Shown here one piece after another: positions 9,809 through 21,475 of a stretch of 64,000 nt of DNA (its first letter is position 1; every line of letters begins with the position of its first letter). This stretch comes from Phialophora verrucosa. Taxonomy: Eukaryota; Ascomycota; Eurotiomycetes; Chaetothyriales; Herpotrichiellaceae. Below the pieces are notes generated by a model. It had not been told where the DNA came from. It saw only the letters and a list, made by a program, of their open reading frames with translations, and ran no database searches. The translations under genes were made by a program, and so were the position numbers. The stretch is from positions 806,001 through 870,000 of the forward strand of contig MSED01000004.1 of NCBI GenBank assembly GCA_002099365.1. The letters run 5' to 3'.

Positions 9809-12800
9809 CTAACTGTTCTGCCAGTTATCCAGCGCCGCCGCATCCGCGACCACCCACTGCGGCTGCGGTATCGGCGTCTGCGGCGTGCGCGCATCCGCTC
9901 CTCCAGTTCCAGCCTGTGGCATCCCTGTATCGACCACATTGTTCGTAACGCCGTTCATAACGCCATGCGCGCCATTAACGCCCGCCTCCTCACCAAACAT
10001 CACGTCCTCTCCATCCCCAATCCTTGACCCCGCAAGTCCCCACCCGAGCGCATCCAGCTCCCGCTGGAAGAAGTCCCGCTCATCATCATCAATATCATGC
10101 AAATCGTCGTCCTCTTCTGCTACCTTTGCTTCGGTGCCTTTCTTGCCCTTACGCGTGACATCCGGATATCGACGTTTCTGCCACCAGAACGTCAGGCCAC
10201 GAAGCGCCCATTCTAGAGGTACAGCTTCGTCCACTTCGCCTTCCACGTTGGCGTCGTGCATACCCGCGAGCCATTCATCGCGGAGCTCGGGTCGGCAGTG
10301 TAGATAAATGGCCGTGATGACGCGCATGTTGCTTTGGCGCCATTTCCGACCGCAATATGGGACTTGGGACTTGAAGAGTTTGAGCACGTAAAGTCTCAAC
10401 GTAGGGTCAGGGACGCGCAGCACACGACGTAGAATTTGTGACGACTTGAACTGCACGAGGAAGAGGATGCGGTGGGATTTGCCGCGCGTGAGTTTCTGCA
10501 GCACTCGTAACAGGTGGATCGAGGTTTGGAACTGGCGGAATGAGAAGGTGGTTATGGGTGTTGGAGGGATCGGGCCTAGGGGGTTGCCCAGTTCGTCGAC
10601 GGAAGGGCGGCCTTGCTCGGTGGGTTGCTGCTGTTGCGCGTCTTGAGTCTGTTCAGCGCAGACCTGGCCGCCCGAATTCGCTGCGGGCGAGGGCCTGTGT
10701 CGTGCAATGGGTGGTGGAATGGCTTCATCGCCGTCTGATGCTTCTGATCTCTCGTCTGGGCTGGTGGGTGAGAGTGGTGGGTGGTCTGAATGGACGTGGC
10801 AGTAGTGCCACACGCTCAAGTCGTCACGATCGTACTTGAACGCCACGAGGTCCTCCAAGTTTTGATGGGCAAAGTACTTCAACGTGAGTTGCACATAGTT
10901 AGAGTCCAGAAGTAGTTGTGTCATGTACTCGAACTTCAGCACGTGGGAAACCTTGAACCATTTCAGCAGGAGAAATATGGCGCCTGAGATGGCTTTCTGG
11001 CTGATCTCTCGAGACCGGACGTTATCCAGATCCTCTAGCGTCATTTCGTTCGGTCGAGGAGGTGGAGGAGGGATGGGCAGTGTTTGATTTTGAGCCATGT
11101 TCGAGTTTGACTTTGTGCGGTTGAGTCCGCCTGACTGCGTGGATTCTTGGGTGCCTCCGTTTCGGACTGCAATGTCTTGTACGTTTGTGAGCATGACTTT
11201 CATCATCACGATGACCAAGGACTGCAGGTCGGGAAGGGCGTAGTGGAAGAAATCGTCAACGGCCAGTATGCGAGACCGGAGATCGGGGTCTTCGAGGCGG
11301 TCAAGTCCTTGCTCCTCTTCGTCTCTCCCGTCCGTCGCTGCGTCCTTGACATCTCCTTTCCAACCCCTCTCATGCTTTAGGAACAAATCCCGTTCCTTCC
11401 AAAGCTGGCGCATCGCTCGCGTCATCCTCATACGACTGGCGAACAGCTCTCCGGCTTCGATGATTGAAAGAGGAACGTCACTCCCTTCCCATTTCTTGCC
11501 CACCATCATGTCTTGTATCTGTGTCGACCCCTTTCCACCGATGCTGTCACTGGTGCTGTCAAGGGGAGGATACAAAAACGGAAAATTCTGATTGGTCTGG
11601 TAATTCTGTTTCTTCCCAGCTTTGCCACCGGGACCAATAGGAGACGGAGGTGGAGAAGGAGCGGGCGTGGCGATGTGGACAGGTTGGTGGAAGATTGACC
11701 TTGCGCCGGGCAGACTTGAGTTCGCGACATTGGAGATGTCATTGCGCGAGTTGGTTGTCAAGGGCGGAAGCATGGTCTTCTGCTCGAGGTCCAATGGTAT
11801 GATGTTAGGTGGAGGGTTGTAGGCTGGGTACTTCGACGTGATCTCTTGACGAAAGGCGTGGTAATCCAGAGGAGATGCAGTGAGCTTCGGATGGGCGGCA
11901 TCTGCCGAGAAGGGATCCTCACGCGGCTGGAGTATGCTTTTGATCTTTTCGAGGGGCCCAGAGGCATCTCCAAATAATAGTAGAATAGACTTCCAGAACA
12001 ATTGCAATGCATGCATGAGGGGTATATTGTACGTTTCATCCCACCGTAACCGTGAAATCATGCCGACAAGGAATACAAGAAAGTTAGGCTTCAAAGAAGA
12101 TATGGCGCGTCGGATAGCCTGTCCAGCAACGGTATCCGTTCGGACCCTTGCTGACTCAATCAGGAGATAGAAGCAAGACAGGCACAGGCTAAGTTCCCGG
12201 TACTCGTTCTCGCCAAAGGCTCCTTCGGAAGCGTCCTCGACATCGTCGGGCTGCGGAGGACGGATAGAATCGGGCGCCTGTGATGCTTGGATCATACAGC
12301 TGTAAATGTGGGGGAGGAGTACAGTCTGCTGCACAATGTCGGCCCCTTTGTGCATCCACTCGACTTGGATTAGATTTGACCGCTCGCTTTCTGCCCCAAA
12401 GTCGTCCTCGGTCGATGGCCCCTCTGTCTCTGATCCCGAAGTCATACTCCACGTCCCCATCAGGATGTAATAGACGCAGGACAAAGCCTCGACCCTGGGG
12501 GTATAATCTCCGTCATCGAGGTCGGTGACCAAGCTCGAGGCAAATCTGTGGCGTCGGTCATCGCTGACGGCGGGCCATTTTGAGTCCTCTGAAATTGCTT
12601 CCGCTTTGCAGAATGCCACCCATTTGGCTTCAAAAGCCTCCAGAGAAGCGAGCAGATACTGCCGGTCCTGGTCAAGCTCGGTGTAATGAAACCACTCATC
12701 AATTTCGACCTCAAAGTCCTCTGCGTCCTTGTACTGGAAAGCATACGGCGTGGCCTCCGACTTTGGGAACTGACTGACGAGCTGCCTCAACTGAGGAAGG

Positions 12801-12946
12801 CTCAGCGAGTCTGTCGCATCTGAGGATGGCGGGGGAGCTGGCGGCGGTTGTGATGGAGGGGGCGGTGGTGCGGGTGTCGACGTTTCGCGGCGGAAAGCCG
12901 GCCTTTTGGGCTTTGCATCAACCTCATCGACACTAAGACTATCCAT
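9809..12946 (-). CDS. FAR11: STRIPAK component Far11/STRIP homologue (HAM-2/PRO22 type)
   Basis: This is a subunit of the striatin-interacting phosphatase and kinase complex, which controls hyphal fusion, septation and fruiting-body development in filamentous fungi. The single exon encodes about 1,045 residues from ATG 12944-12946; the in-frame TTG two codons upstream is not used. Residues about 20-45 are a Pro-rich segment. The N1221-type N-terminal domain follows, with PYAFQYKDAEDFEVEIDEWF and LSLCLSCFYLLIESARVRTD. The second conserved (DUF3402-like) region occupies roughly residues 500-930, with SIHLLRVLQKLTRGKSHRIL and LRLYVLKLFKSQVPYCGRKW. Low-complexity Pro/Gln/Ser inserts separate the two. 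Length and domain order match the family. Assignment rests on strong recall of the conserved blocks. Confidence 0.92.
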   Translation of the reverse strand: MDSLSVDEVDAKPKRPAFRRETSTPAPPPPPSQPPPAPPPSSDATDSLSLPQLRQLVSQFPKSEATPYAFQYKDAEDFEVEIDEWFHYTELDQDRQYLLASLEAFEAKWVAFCKAEAISEDSKWPAVSDDRRHRFASSLVTDLDDGDYTPRVEALSCVYYILMGTWSMTSGSETEGPSTEDDFGAESERSNLIQVEWMHKGADIVQQTVLLPHIYSCMIQASQAPDSIRPPQPDDVEDASEGAFGENEYRELSLCLSCFYLLIESARVRTDTVAGQAIRRAISSLKPNFLVFLVGMISRLRWDETYNIPLMHALQLFWKSILLLFGDASGPLEKIKSILQPREDPFSADAAHPKLTASPLDYHAFRQEITSKYPAYNPPPNIIPLDLEQKTMLPPLTTNSRNDISNVANSSLPGARSIFHQPVHIATPAPSPPPSPIGPGGKAGKKQNYQTNQNFPFLYPPLDSTSDSIGGKGSTQIQDMMVGKKWEGSDVPLSIIEAGELFASRMRMTRAMRQLWKERDLFLKHERGWKGDVKDAATDGRDEEEQGLDRLEDPDLRSRILAVDDFFHYALPDLQSLVIVMMKVMLTNVQDIAVRNGGTQESTQSGGLNRTKSNSNMAQNQTLPIPPPPPRPNEMTLEDLDNVRSREISQKAISGAIFLLLKWFKVSHVLKFEYMTQLLLDSNYVQLTLKYFAHQNLEDLVAFKYDRDDLSVWHYCHVHSDHPPLSPTSPDERSEASDGDEAIPPPIARHRPSPAANSGGQVCAEQTQDAQQQQPTEQGRPSVDELGNPLGPIPPTPITTFSFRQFQTSIHLLRVLQKLTRGKSHRILFLVQFKSSQILRRVLRVPDPTLRLYVLKLFKSQVPYCGRKWRQSNMRVITAIYLHCRPELRDEWLAGMHDANVEGEVDEAVPLEWALRGLTFWWQKRRYPDVTRKGKKGTEAKVAEEDDDLHDIDDDERDFFQRELDALGWGLAGSRIGDGEDVMFGEEAGVNGAHGVMNGVTNNVVDTGMPQAGTGGADARTPQTPIPQPQWVVADAAALDNWQNS

Positions 12947-13344
12947 GATCAAGGAGATGCAGTGGCATGAGCCCGTCTACGTTGAGACTGAGGTATATGT
13001 ACAAGAAAAGTAGAATGCCAGTGGAAGATGGAATGTTGAAGGAGTGAAGTCGCGCCAATTGACCATTTGCCAAGCTTTGACATGATTGGGTCGCCGCTAC
13101 CGGGTCTCTTCTCTTCGTCGACGGTAGAGTCAAACAGTAGAACTAGAGGAGGTCCAGAGGCGGATTCTTTTGATTGTTCACTGCGATGATAGCCTCCTGC
13201 GCGCATCTATACCGTGCGGTACTCATCTGCCATAGTGGCGTCTTCTTGGTCACCGCACATCATCGCCTGATGCGCTGGATGGTCGTTGCCTTTGCAAATA
13301 GATGTGCGTTACAACATGTCATCTCCGAGGTGACGGCTCTAACT
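12947..13344. other. Intergenic, promoter of FAR11 and 3' end of MED11
   Basis: A 398-bp gap between two minus-strand genes. It should hold the FAR11 promoter and 5' leader. No coding frame or distinct motif was seen. Confidence 0.5.
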
Positions 13345-13836
13345 TCAAGCAGTGTCCTTGTTATGGCGTTCGACCCATTCACGCGCTTGTGCCAGAAGTT
13401 CCTTCTTCATACCAACCCCAACCTTGTCACTGGCTCTGGCATTCAGCCAACTTGGATCAAGAGGACCACCTCCGACTCTGGCTAGGTTGTTGTCTCCGCC
13501 CGCCGCTCGTCCTCTTCTCGCGTCTTTTTCGTCTCCGGGCCTTATAAGCTCTGCTTCCTCCAACGCATAAATCTGACGCCGGAGTCGAACTTCAATAGAG
13601 GAGAGTGTAGAGAAATACGTCTCCGCGGCTGTTGAAAAAGCTGCTCTGGCGCTTGTGGCGTTTCGAAGAGCCGCCTCGTGCTTTTTCGTTGACGGCGAAT
13701 TTGAGAGAATGGCGATAGCATCGGATGCCGCGGAGAGCAGTGTAGAGACAGATCGATCAATGTCATTGAGTTCAGCGATTCGAGCTGCAGGTGTAAAGGC
13801 AGGGACCTCGCCCTCTTTTGGTGACTCATCCTCCAT
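13345..13836 (-). CDS. MED11: Mediator complex subunit 11
   Basis: This head-module subunit of Mediator links activators to RNA polymerase II and contacts TFIIH. The single exon encodes about 163 residues from ATG 13834-13836; the open frame extends nine codons upstream but only with a TTG. The conserved N-terminal helix is AARIAELNDIDRSVSTLLSA, followed by DAIAILS and an amphipathic helix with AAFSTAAETYFSTLSSIEVRLRRQIYALEEA. A Gly/Arg/Asp-rich loop separates this from a short C-terminal helix (KKELLAQAREWVERHN). Size and helix order fit fungal Med11. It is head-to-head with TAF5, 327 bp away, so both may share one promoter. Confidence 0.85.
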   Translation of the reverse strand: MEDESPKEGEVPAFTPAARIAELNDIDRSVSTLLSAASDAIAILSNSPSTKKHEAALRNATSARAAFSTAAETYFSTLSSIEVRLRRQIYALEEAELIRPGDEKDARRGRAAGGDNNLARVGGGPLDPSWLNARASDKVGVGMKKELLAQAREWVERHNKDTA

Positions 13837-14163
13837 ATCGGCGTCTGGGAGGGTGCTGGCCAAAGTGCAATCGCCGGTCGCGCATGTTTCAGCACCAACT
13901 CAACACAGAAAGGTGTGAGGAGGAGGGAGTGTTGAAGGAACCTCGCTGCCTCAACGACCGCGTTGTCACTGGCAGTTCTGTATCTCGTAAGTTAGCCGAA
14001 GGCACTAAAACTGGTAAAGCGGCATATCGCTTCAACGTAGCCTTCTAAGTCAATCACCCTTCAGTCAAACTTCATCTCGTTGTCTTCGCACAACAACGAT
14101 TGTCGCAACTCTCATGCTTGACTAGTTCATTATTGCCGTGCTGTGCATGACCACAAAATAACG
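13837..14163. promoter_or_regulatory. Bidirectional MED11/TAF5 intergenic promoter
   Basis: These 327 bp separate the start codons of two divergently transcribed general transcription genes. No clear TATA box was seen on either strand, which would suit housekeeping genes. Sharing of regulatory elements is inferred from the spacing only. Confidence 0.5.
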
Positions 14164-17135
14164 ATGTCGGCGCCCAGCCCAGCGCCGCGGAGCGCAAGCA
14201 CAGGTCCAAATGGCCCTCTTGCGACTCCCACCACCGCGCCTCTGGTGAATGGCGTCGCCAGCGGATCTGTAACTGCGCCATCAGCACCCGCTCCTGTTGC
14301 GGCAGGGGCCTCTGGTGGTATGTCTCAGCAGAACCTGAATCAGATTGTGAGTGATTTCTCCCCTTTGCTTGAGTGTCCTTGTTTCTTTTGGTGCCCGACT
14401 TTGGTGAGAAGAAGACGAATGGCAGTCGATCCCATTTTCGGCAAAGAAATCGCAGTCAGGAAATGCCCTGCGCTATCTCTGGATTGTATTGGTATGGGCT
14501 GCAGATGTGGAGGATGTCCCGATGGTCGCTACCAGTTTCTGTCACCTTACCCGTGGGTGTGGGTGCGCTGTGCGATACAGATTGGGACCCTCCGCCCTTC
14601 ACGTCTGCAGCGACAACATGGACATAAAATAGGGTGATCTCCGTCTACTCTTTTTGCTTTCTTTGGCAAGAGCCTTGACCTCAAGCAAATATCTGTTTTC
14701 TTCTGTGCTCATCCTTTGTCTCAACATGGGGGAGAGTTTGGGACTGTATCAAGAGACTCGACAACATGTTGAGCAGCCGATAGCCTGTGTAGCAGGGCAG
14801 GGGCTGAGACTGGTTCATCTGATCGCGGACCTAAGTTCACCAGGCAAAAAAAATCAGCTACGAGAGCCGTTCAGTATGATTTTATCAGCTTGCCTCTGTT
14901 TCTGCCCGGATCATGCCTTTGTCTGTGTCAATCTCCCAGGCCTTGACTAACCCCCTCTCCTAGGTCATCGACTACCTTGCAAAGAAGGGGTACCACCGCA
15001 CCGAAGCCACTCTCCGTGCCGAATCTTCCAACCAAGAAATCCCCAAAGATGGAGAACTCCGACCGCAGCCTACGGGTGTGCCCCGATACTATGAGATGTT
15101 TCTGCGTCTGCGTGCCTGGACCGACGATGCCCTCGACATTTACAAACCCGAAATCAAACGCTTGTTGTGGCCGATCTTTGTCTACTCCTACCTCGAGCTG
15201 GTCAAGCAATTCTACCCTAAGGATGCAGGACGCTTGTTCCAGAAATTTGCCGATGACTTTCGCAAGGAGCACGAGTATGACCTGAGGGGTCTCGAACACA
15301 TCACTCTGCCCGAACATAGCGACCAGGACAAAATCGCCAAAATCTACCGAGACAACAAGTACCGCCTGGCCCTCAGCAGTGCCGCGTACGTCTACTTCAT
15401 GCAATTCCTTGAATCTCTTCCTCAACAAGGCTACAAGCTCTTCATATCCATCGTTGAAAATAACATGGACCTCCGCCAGACCGACCGTGGTGCAGACGAC
15501 CGCTTCAGCTTCGCGAGTGTGATCCAACGCGGTCTTGACGGCCAGGACATGCCCGCCGAAGACGAAGGTATTCCCGGCCATCGACCTGGCAACGCTGTGT
15601 CGTCTACGGATCCAACCGTGGGCAACAACCTGGCAAACCTGAAACTCGGCAAACTGCCCATGGAAAAAGACGCCGAAGAAGACGTGCGCGCCGAACTCGA
15701 CGAACTTGACCTCAAGTGTCCTCCTGTTCCCGGCCAACCGTCATTGGTGCAAACCCACGACCTGGTCAACATAAAACAAGAAGATGAAGACGAAGGACCC
15801 AGCCGCTCTGAAATTCCATTCCCGCCCAGCACGGCCCGTGACGTGGCAATGGAAGTGCAGAAGATCCGCGAAAACCGTGATCGCCTGAAGATCGAGACCC
15901 GTACAGGCGGCATTGGTCCTGGCCTGAGCGTTGTGATGTACACCTTCCACAATTCTCACGACAGTATCAATTGTTTGGACTTCAGCGGTGATCAGAAGCT
16001 TGTGGCGGCTGGCACCTCCGAGTCGTACATTCGAGTCTGGACCATGGATGGGAGTGCGCTTGGCCCACCAGGACCGAGTGGCCAGCTGCAGAACTCTCAG
16101 CGATTGATCGGCCATTCGGGACCGGTGTACAGCGTTTCGTTCGCTCCGTCAACGGTCAATCCTGCCGACGACACGGCTGGTGAAGGTGCGACTGCCGATA
16201 CGTCGCCTCAGTGGCTCCTCTCCTCGTCCGCAGACGCCACAATCCGCCTGTGGTCTCTGCACATCTTTCAATGCGTCGTGGTCTACAAAGGACATGTCGG
16301 CCCTTGCTGGAGTGTGTCCTGGGGTCCGTTCGGCCACTACTTCGCCAGCGCCGGCCACGACAAGACCGCTCGCATCTGGCTTACCGACAAGATTCGACAG
16401 GTGAGAATACTCGCAGGCCATGACGACGATGTCGACGTGGTCGCCTGGCATCCTAACAGTGCATACGTGTTCACGGCCAGCAGTGACAAGACAGTACGCA
16501 TGTGGGCGCTCAACAACGGCAACCCGGTGAGGATGTTCACCGGCCATACGTCAATGATCACGGCATTGGAATGTTCGAAGAACGGCAAGATTCTAGCCAG
16601 CGCAGACGACACGGGCGTCATCCTTCTGTGGGATCTCGGGCCGGGCAGACTCCTCAAGAAGATGCGCGGACATGGCAAAGGAGGGATCTGGTCCTTGAGC
16701 TGGTCTGCCGAGTCGACGGTCTTGGTGTCAGGAGGGGCCGACTGCACGGTGCGAGCGTGGGACGTGACCGGTCCGGCAAAAGAGGCCACCACCGCCAGTG
16801 TCGGAGGCGTCGCGGGGGCAAAATCCACCGACGGCACCACCCAGGCAGGACCTGACGGCGGGCCGAAATCCGCGACTGCGACCAACGCTCCGTCCAACTT
16901 CAATCTCCAATCCGGCACGTCCGCTGGCTCTGCTGGGGTCGGTGTGGGCGCAGGCTCGGGCGGCGTTTCCGGTGTGGGCATGCAAGGAGGCAAGCGACGC
17001 GGCAAAGATGCCGTTGTCACCAGCGACCAGATCAGCGCGTTCCTCACGAAGCAGAGCCCCGTCTACACCGTCAAGTTCACCAACATGAACCTAGTGGTCG
17101 CGGGGGGTGCATACCTGCCCGAGCAGGCGAAGTGA
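14164..17135 (+). CDS. TAF5: Transcription initiation factor TFIID subunit 5 (WD40 protein)
   Basis: This scaffold subunit of TFIID (and of SAGA in many fungi) acts in Pol II pre-initiation. Two exons are inferred, 14164-14346 and 14964-17135, giving about 784 residues. Exon 1 encodes an Ala/Ser/Pro-rich leader ending in SQQNLNQI; exon 2 resumes with VIDYLAKKGYHRTEATLRAE, completing the LisH motif. The TAF5 N-terminal domain follows (residues about 100-230, with YYEMFLRLRAWTDDALDIYK and LFQKFADDF). WD40 repeats span about 380-665, with typical endings such as SSADATIRLWSL, SAGHDKTARIW and TASSDKTVRMWAL. A Gly/Ala/Thr-rich insert separates the last clear repeat from the conserved C-terminal TVKFTNMNLVVAGGAYLP. 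The 617-nt intron is unusually long for this window. It has GTGAGT and CCTAG ends. Confidence 0.94.
14347..14963 (+). other. Unusually long first intron of TAF5
   Basis: This 617-nt intron starts GTGAGTG and ends with a pyrimidine-rich tract and TAG. All other introns inferred here, apart from the 187-nt intron of the 33923 gene, are about 48-110 nt. It contains several short open frames but none with a recognisable product. A further small exon inside it is possible but not needed, because the LisH motif is continuous when it is removed. Confidence 0.7.
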
Positions 17136-17948
17136 GATTTTGTAAGAGGTCGGACCAAAGGCTGCTCGAATGGAGCTGGGTTGAGTTGAGTTGGGAGGTC
17201 ATCTTCGGGTTTAAGAGAAAGGGACACACAAACAACAGGGCATGGAGTAGAAAGACTGGCATCATGGCTTGGAGCTAGTTGCAGAGCTTGGGACTTGGAC
17301 TTGGACTTGTACTTGAACTCGATAGCCACCGTCATGTCATCTGTGCGCATAGTACGCAAATGGCAAGAAAAGAAACACACCGCTATTACGGAGGCTCTAC
17401 CCCTGCACTCAACGTGCAAGTGAAAATGTATTCAACTAGACGGTTGACCTCGTCGTACCCTACTTACCGTACAGCCACACGACACACGACACGTTCCCTG
17501 CTGACCTGTGCTGTATTTTGTGCCAGTTACGAGGAAGGGGAGGAAGCGTTGACGAAGCACATGCGTGACACGAATAGAATGGGCAACTGAACTGCCTGGT
17601 GTCTGGAAGTTACATGCGCAGCAGGATCCTGAGCGACGAATACAAAAAGTATAGGAATTTTGATAAACCGCCGATACAACTCCGTTTGGCGAAGAGCGTC
17701 CGTCAATGGGCACGGAGTAACTGACATTACTGTAAAATCAGCTTCCCTCGTTGCTCGTGTTCCTACTTGTCTCTGCTTTGCTTTGCCAATCGAACCCCAA
17801 TAACCTCGGATCCCATCCTGCGCGACCCTCGTCCGTTCGTCCCACATCCAGCTTGCTCGATGCACTCCACCAGTCCCATCACCGTGCCCGGCCTCATTCG
17901 TACACGCAGATGCTGCAGCTTTTGGTTCGCTCCGGACTCTACGCGGCG
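17136..17948. other. Convergent 3' intergenic region
   Basis: This 813-bp gap lies between the stops of TAF5 (+) and the chromodomain gene (-). It presumably holds both 3' untranslated regions. Open frames such as 17527-17952 on the minus strand have no recognisable motif and lack support. Confidence 0.45.
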
Positions 17949-20900
17949 TCAACGCTCGTTCCGTAAAAGGCTTCCCCTGTCGATCGCCCTAACATGAGAG
18001 CTTGGAAATAACCCCGGCGCAGGACTTCCCTGCCTGCTCCTCGTTCCTCGCCCGCCATGTCCCTCTAGCCCTGGGCTACCAGGCGGCTGTACACTAGACC
18101 CTCTTGTCTGCACACCACGACTACGCTTCAACTGGCGATTCTCTTCCTCAACTTTCTTGAGCAGGATGTCCCGAGACCTGCGTTCTAGCTCTGTTTGTTC
18201 GATTTTGTCGAGATGTTGATTGGTGGCTGCCTCAAAGTTTACATGCTTGAGGCGTCGCTTCTCATCGCTTGCTTGTCTGGATAGGCGAGCGATCGTCTTT
18301 TCAAACACGCCGACCTGGGTGGCCAGTTCGGTGGCTCTATTGGAAGCAATTTGGTACTGAGACCGTGTGAATTCGAAATCTTTCCGGGTGTTCTCAAGTG
18401 ACTTTTCCAGCAAAGTGTTCTTCGTCAGGAGTGTACGAGCTTCTTCTCTGGCGGCCTCCAACGCAGCCGCGTCACCCCCGCCGGCTTTGATTTCCTCGCG
18501 TAACGCAGTAAGCTCGTTCTGCAATTCCGTATTCTTCTGCTTCAGAGCCGTATTCTCTTCCAGGATTCTTTCATATCTCAATTTGTTGTTCTCGATGGTC
18601 TTTAGAAGTTTACCCTTCTCCCTGTCCAGTTCGTGAGATTTCGTCATTCGCTGTTCGTATCGTTGTTGGAGGCTTGCGTGATCTCGTTGCCATTCGGTCA
18701 ATTGCTCCTTGACACGGTCTCTTTCTTGCTCCAGTGTTCGTCGAGCTTGTTGTTCTGCTGCGAGATCCGCCTGAAGTTTCTTGACCAGCTCCTCCAACTG
18801 CATAAGTTTGTTGCTTGGTTCCTGCGCGGTACTGCCGAGGTCCAGCGAGTCTCGAAGGGGCGTGATGCGTTGTCGTTTGTTCAATGCAGGGAGAACGCCA
18901 TCGACATCGAGAAATCGCTTTCTGCCTGAAGGCGTGTCTGCACGGGACCCGGGAGTCCTTGATCGAGCTGCGCCGTCTCTTGGAGTTACTGGCCTTGTGG
19001 TTGCTCGGCTCGGCTTCGCACTGGGAGTCTCTTCCAGCTCTGTCAACTCCAACAGCGGGGTCTCCAACGTGAACACTGCCCCAAAATCTGGCGACATAGC
19101 GGCCTTTCCGGCGATTTTGGCAATTTCCGCAACCTTGCGCTCAGGGCCTTTCCTCACACCTTTTTGAAGATCCGAAAAGTCCATAGGCCGGCCTTCCGGC
19201 ACGTCTGAGTCGAGCTGAATGACAAACGGCTTCCCTCCGAGGTTTGGCAAGGCGCTGTATGTATACCGGACCAGTGCTCTCAGCCTCATGGGCGACGGCA
19301 AGCTTTTCGGAAGACAACGATCCACATGCTCGGACGAGTTGGCTACCAGTAAATGAAGCACCGGCATGAGTCTCGGCGGACGCTGGAATTGCGCGCGGAT
19401 GCGGGCCACTTGAGGATCCTGAGCGTCGAAGGATGTGTCAAAGGCGACCATCAGGCACGGTTTGCTGCGAAGATCAATTTCGTGAGTGGACCAGGTGCTG
19501 ACAAGTTCAACTGTAAAGTCCGTATTCAGTCGATCCGAAGCAGGCGACTTCGATCTCGCAATACGATCTTGTCGCCTGACAACGACTTGCTTCATTTTCA
19601 GGTATTGCTCGAGAAGGTCTTGAATCTCTCCCTCTCGGGACACGACGACAATCGAAACACCGACCAGATGGAGGAAATCGACCAGATATCCAAGAAACAA
19701 GAATTTTGTGCCTGCATAGTTCGCATAAGCGGCATGTTCTTTCAAGTTGCTTGAATATCGGGTCGAGAATCCAGGCAGGCCGAGATCCATGTGAGTCACT
19801 GTTGCATGTAGACGCTGTATCATCTCGTTCATCTCGTTCAATTCGTGAGTTCGATTAGGAGATCCATTCGCCGAGCCGATTGATTCGCGTCTGCTAAGAA
19901 ATTTCTTTATGGATTTCTCCTTGGCTTTGATGATGTCGATGTATGTTGACTGTACCTTTCCCTCACATGGCAGCGTGAAGACATATTCATTCGGTCCCAG
20001 AATAGGTAGGCTGGGCTGAACCAGTCCGGCCGTTTGGGGGACATCTCGCTCGTTCTCAATAGATTGCTGGCTTGAGCTTGTCTTGGAGTTTGAAGAGGGG
20101 AGTTCTCCATTGGACGACGGCTCCTCGTCCTCTATGGAGTCTTGGATGGGAAGTGCGCTCCCCCCTAAAGCCGTGTCGTAAATGGTGGATTGAGGAGCTA
20201 TAGCGGGGCCAATTGCTGGCTCGGCCGTGTTCGTGATCGAGTTGATATCCATGACGTTTTTGATTCGCAGCGTATCAATTTCAACCCCGTCGACGAGAGG
20301 ATGCTCTCGAAAAGACGAGTCGGAAGATACCGAAGGTGGGCTAGGGTAGTCTGTGTTGGGGGAGTCTGCGCTGCACAGGGGTGTACCCCTGGCCGGCGTC
20401 CCGTAAGCTGAGTGGTAAGGGCTGTTCTCGGATCGATCAGTTGCTCGGGCACTTTCGCCACGCGGGTCGTTCTCGGCTAGGGTGCCAACCGGGGAATCAA
20501 CCGGGGAGATGACAGCAGAATCTTGAGATGGCGACGGCGGTGGAGATTCGTCATGTGATGACCAGCTGCCGACGAGATGCTGCGTGGATATCTGGTGCAA
20601 TGATGCTTCCTCGACGGGGCTGACAGGATCATAGGGAGTGCGTGGAACGTACTCCGGGTCAGTAGACACGGATGATTCAGGGACGGCCGGAGTATATGGC
20701 TGTGTGGGTATAAGAGGCTCGCTGCTTGTCTGTCTCTGTGACGAATCGTCTGCGACACTCTTTTTGGAGTTCTGTAGCTGGCTGATGTGAGGGGACTCGT
20801 AGTCGTCGAGATTAAGGGTAGCCCCTGGGACGTTGACAGGGAGATCCGCTGACAGGAAGGAGTGTTGTTGTGCTTCAGCTACCGGGGCGGGAGACAAAGA

Positions 20901-21475
20901 CGGTTCCAAAGTCCTCTTTCCCTCGCCAGCGGCGGAAGCATTTGGCACAGACTCGGTGGCAGGTTCAGGTTCCTCGCTTCGGCGTTCAGACTCGCTCGGC
21001 GAGTTCGACAACACGCGATTAGCTTTCGCTGGTCTCTTCTCAGGTCGTCCGACAATGCTTCCACGTGATTGACGACCACGACCACGGCTGCGTTTCGCCC
21101 TCTTCTCAGCCTCCCAGTCTTCGATCACTCTGCTGTCAATCTCTTCCCAGACCTGTAACGACAGTCAGCCAAGGTATGTTTCCGGCAAAAGCTCGCAGCA
21201 ATGCGTACCCACTGCGGTGCCCAAAGTTCTTGTGTCTCGGGGTGCCTCTTCCACAGAACAAGATACTCGACGCGGCGGTTATTTCCTTGGCGGTGTCTGC
21301 GCTCTTGCAAGATCTTCTCAACCGGCCAGCAGCCTTCGCCGGCTTTCTCGAACTCTCCGCCGAGCGCTTTCTGTTCGTCCCACGGCACGTCCCGCCACGG
21401 TGAGTAGACTGTGCTTTGGCGTTTCGGGTGCTTGTATTCTGCAATGCCACGCGACTGAGGGACCGGGTTCGTCAT
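17949..21475 (-). CDS. Chromodomain protein of the HDA1-type histone deacetylase complex (Hda2/3-like)
   Basis: Two exons are inferred, 21209-21475 and 17949-21152, joined across a 56-nt intron that splits the chromodomain; the product is about 1,156 residues. The chromodomain lies near residues 45-100, with RVEYLVLWKRHPETQELWAPQW continuing into VWEEIDSRVIEDW, including the aromatic positions expected of a methyl-lysine cage. A disordered Ser/Pro/Glu-rich stretch follows to about residue 470. Residues about 478-800 match the Hda2/Hda3 fold (EYVFTLPCEGKVQSTYIDII, FLFLGYLVDFLHLVGVSIVVVSREGEIQDLLEQYLK). Residues about 870-1080 are a long coiled coil. Such a protein would tie a class II deacetylase to methylated chromatin; the Neurospora HCHC subunit CDP-2 is the likely functional comparison. 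The domain calls are firm, the orthology is inferred. Confidence 0.87.

Noticed and set aside
14928..15737. Minus-strand open frame of 269 codons
   Set aside because: It is antisense to the conserved TAF5 N-terminal region and has no family motif; it follows from the codon use of TAF5.
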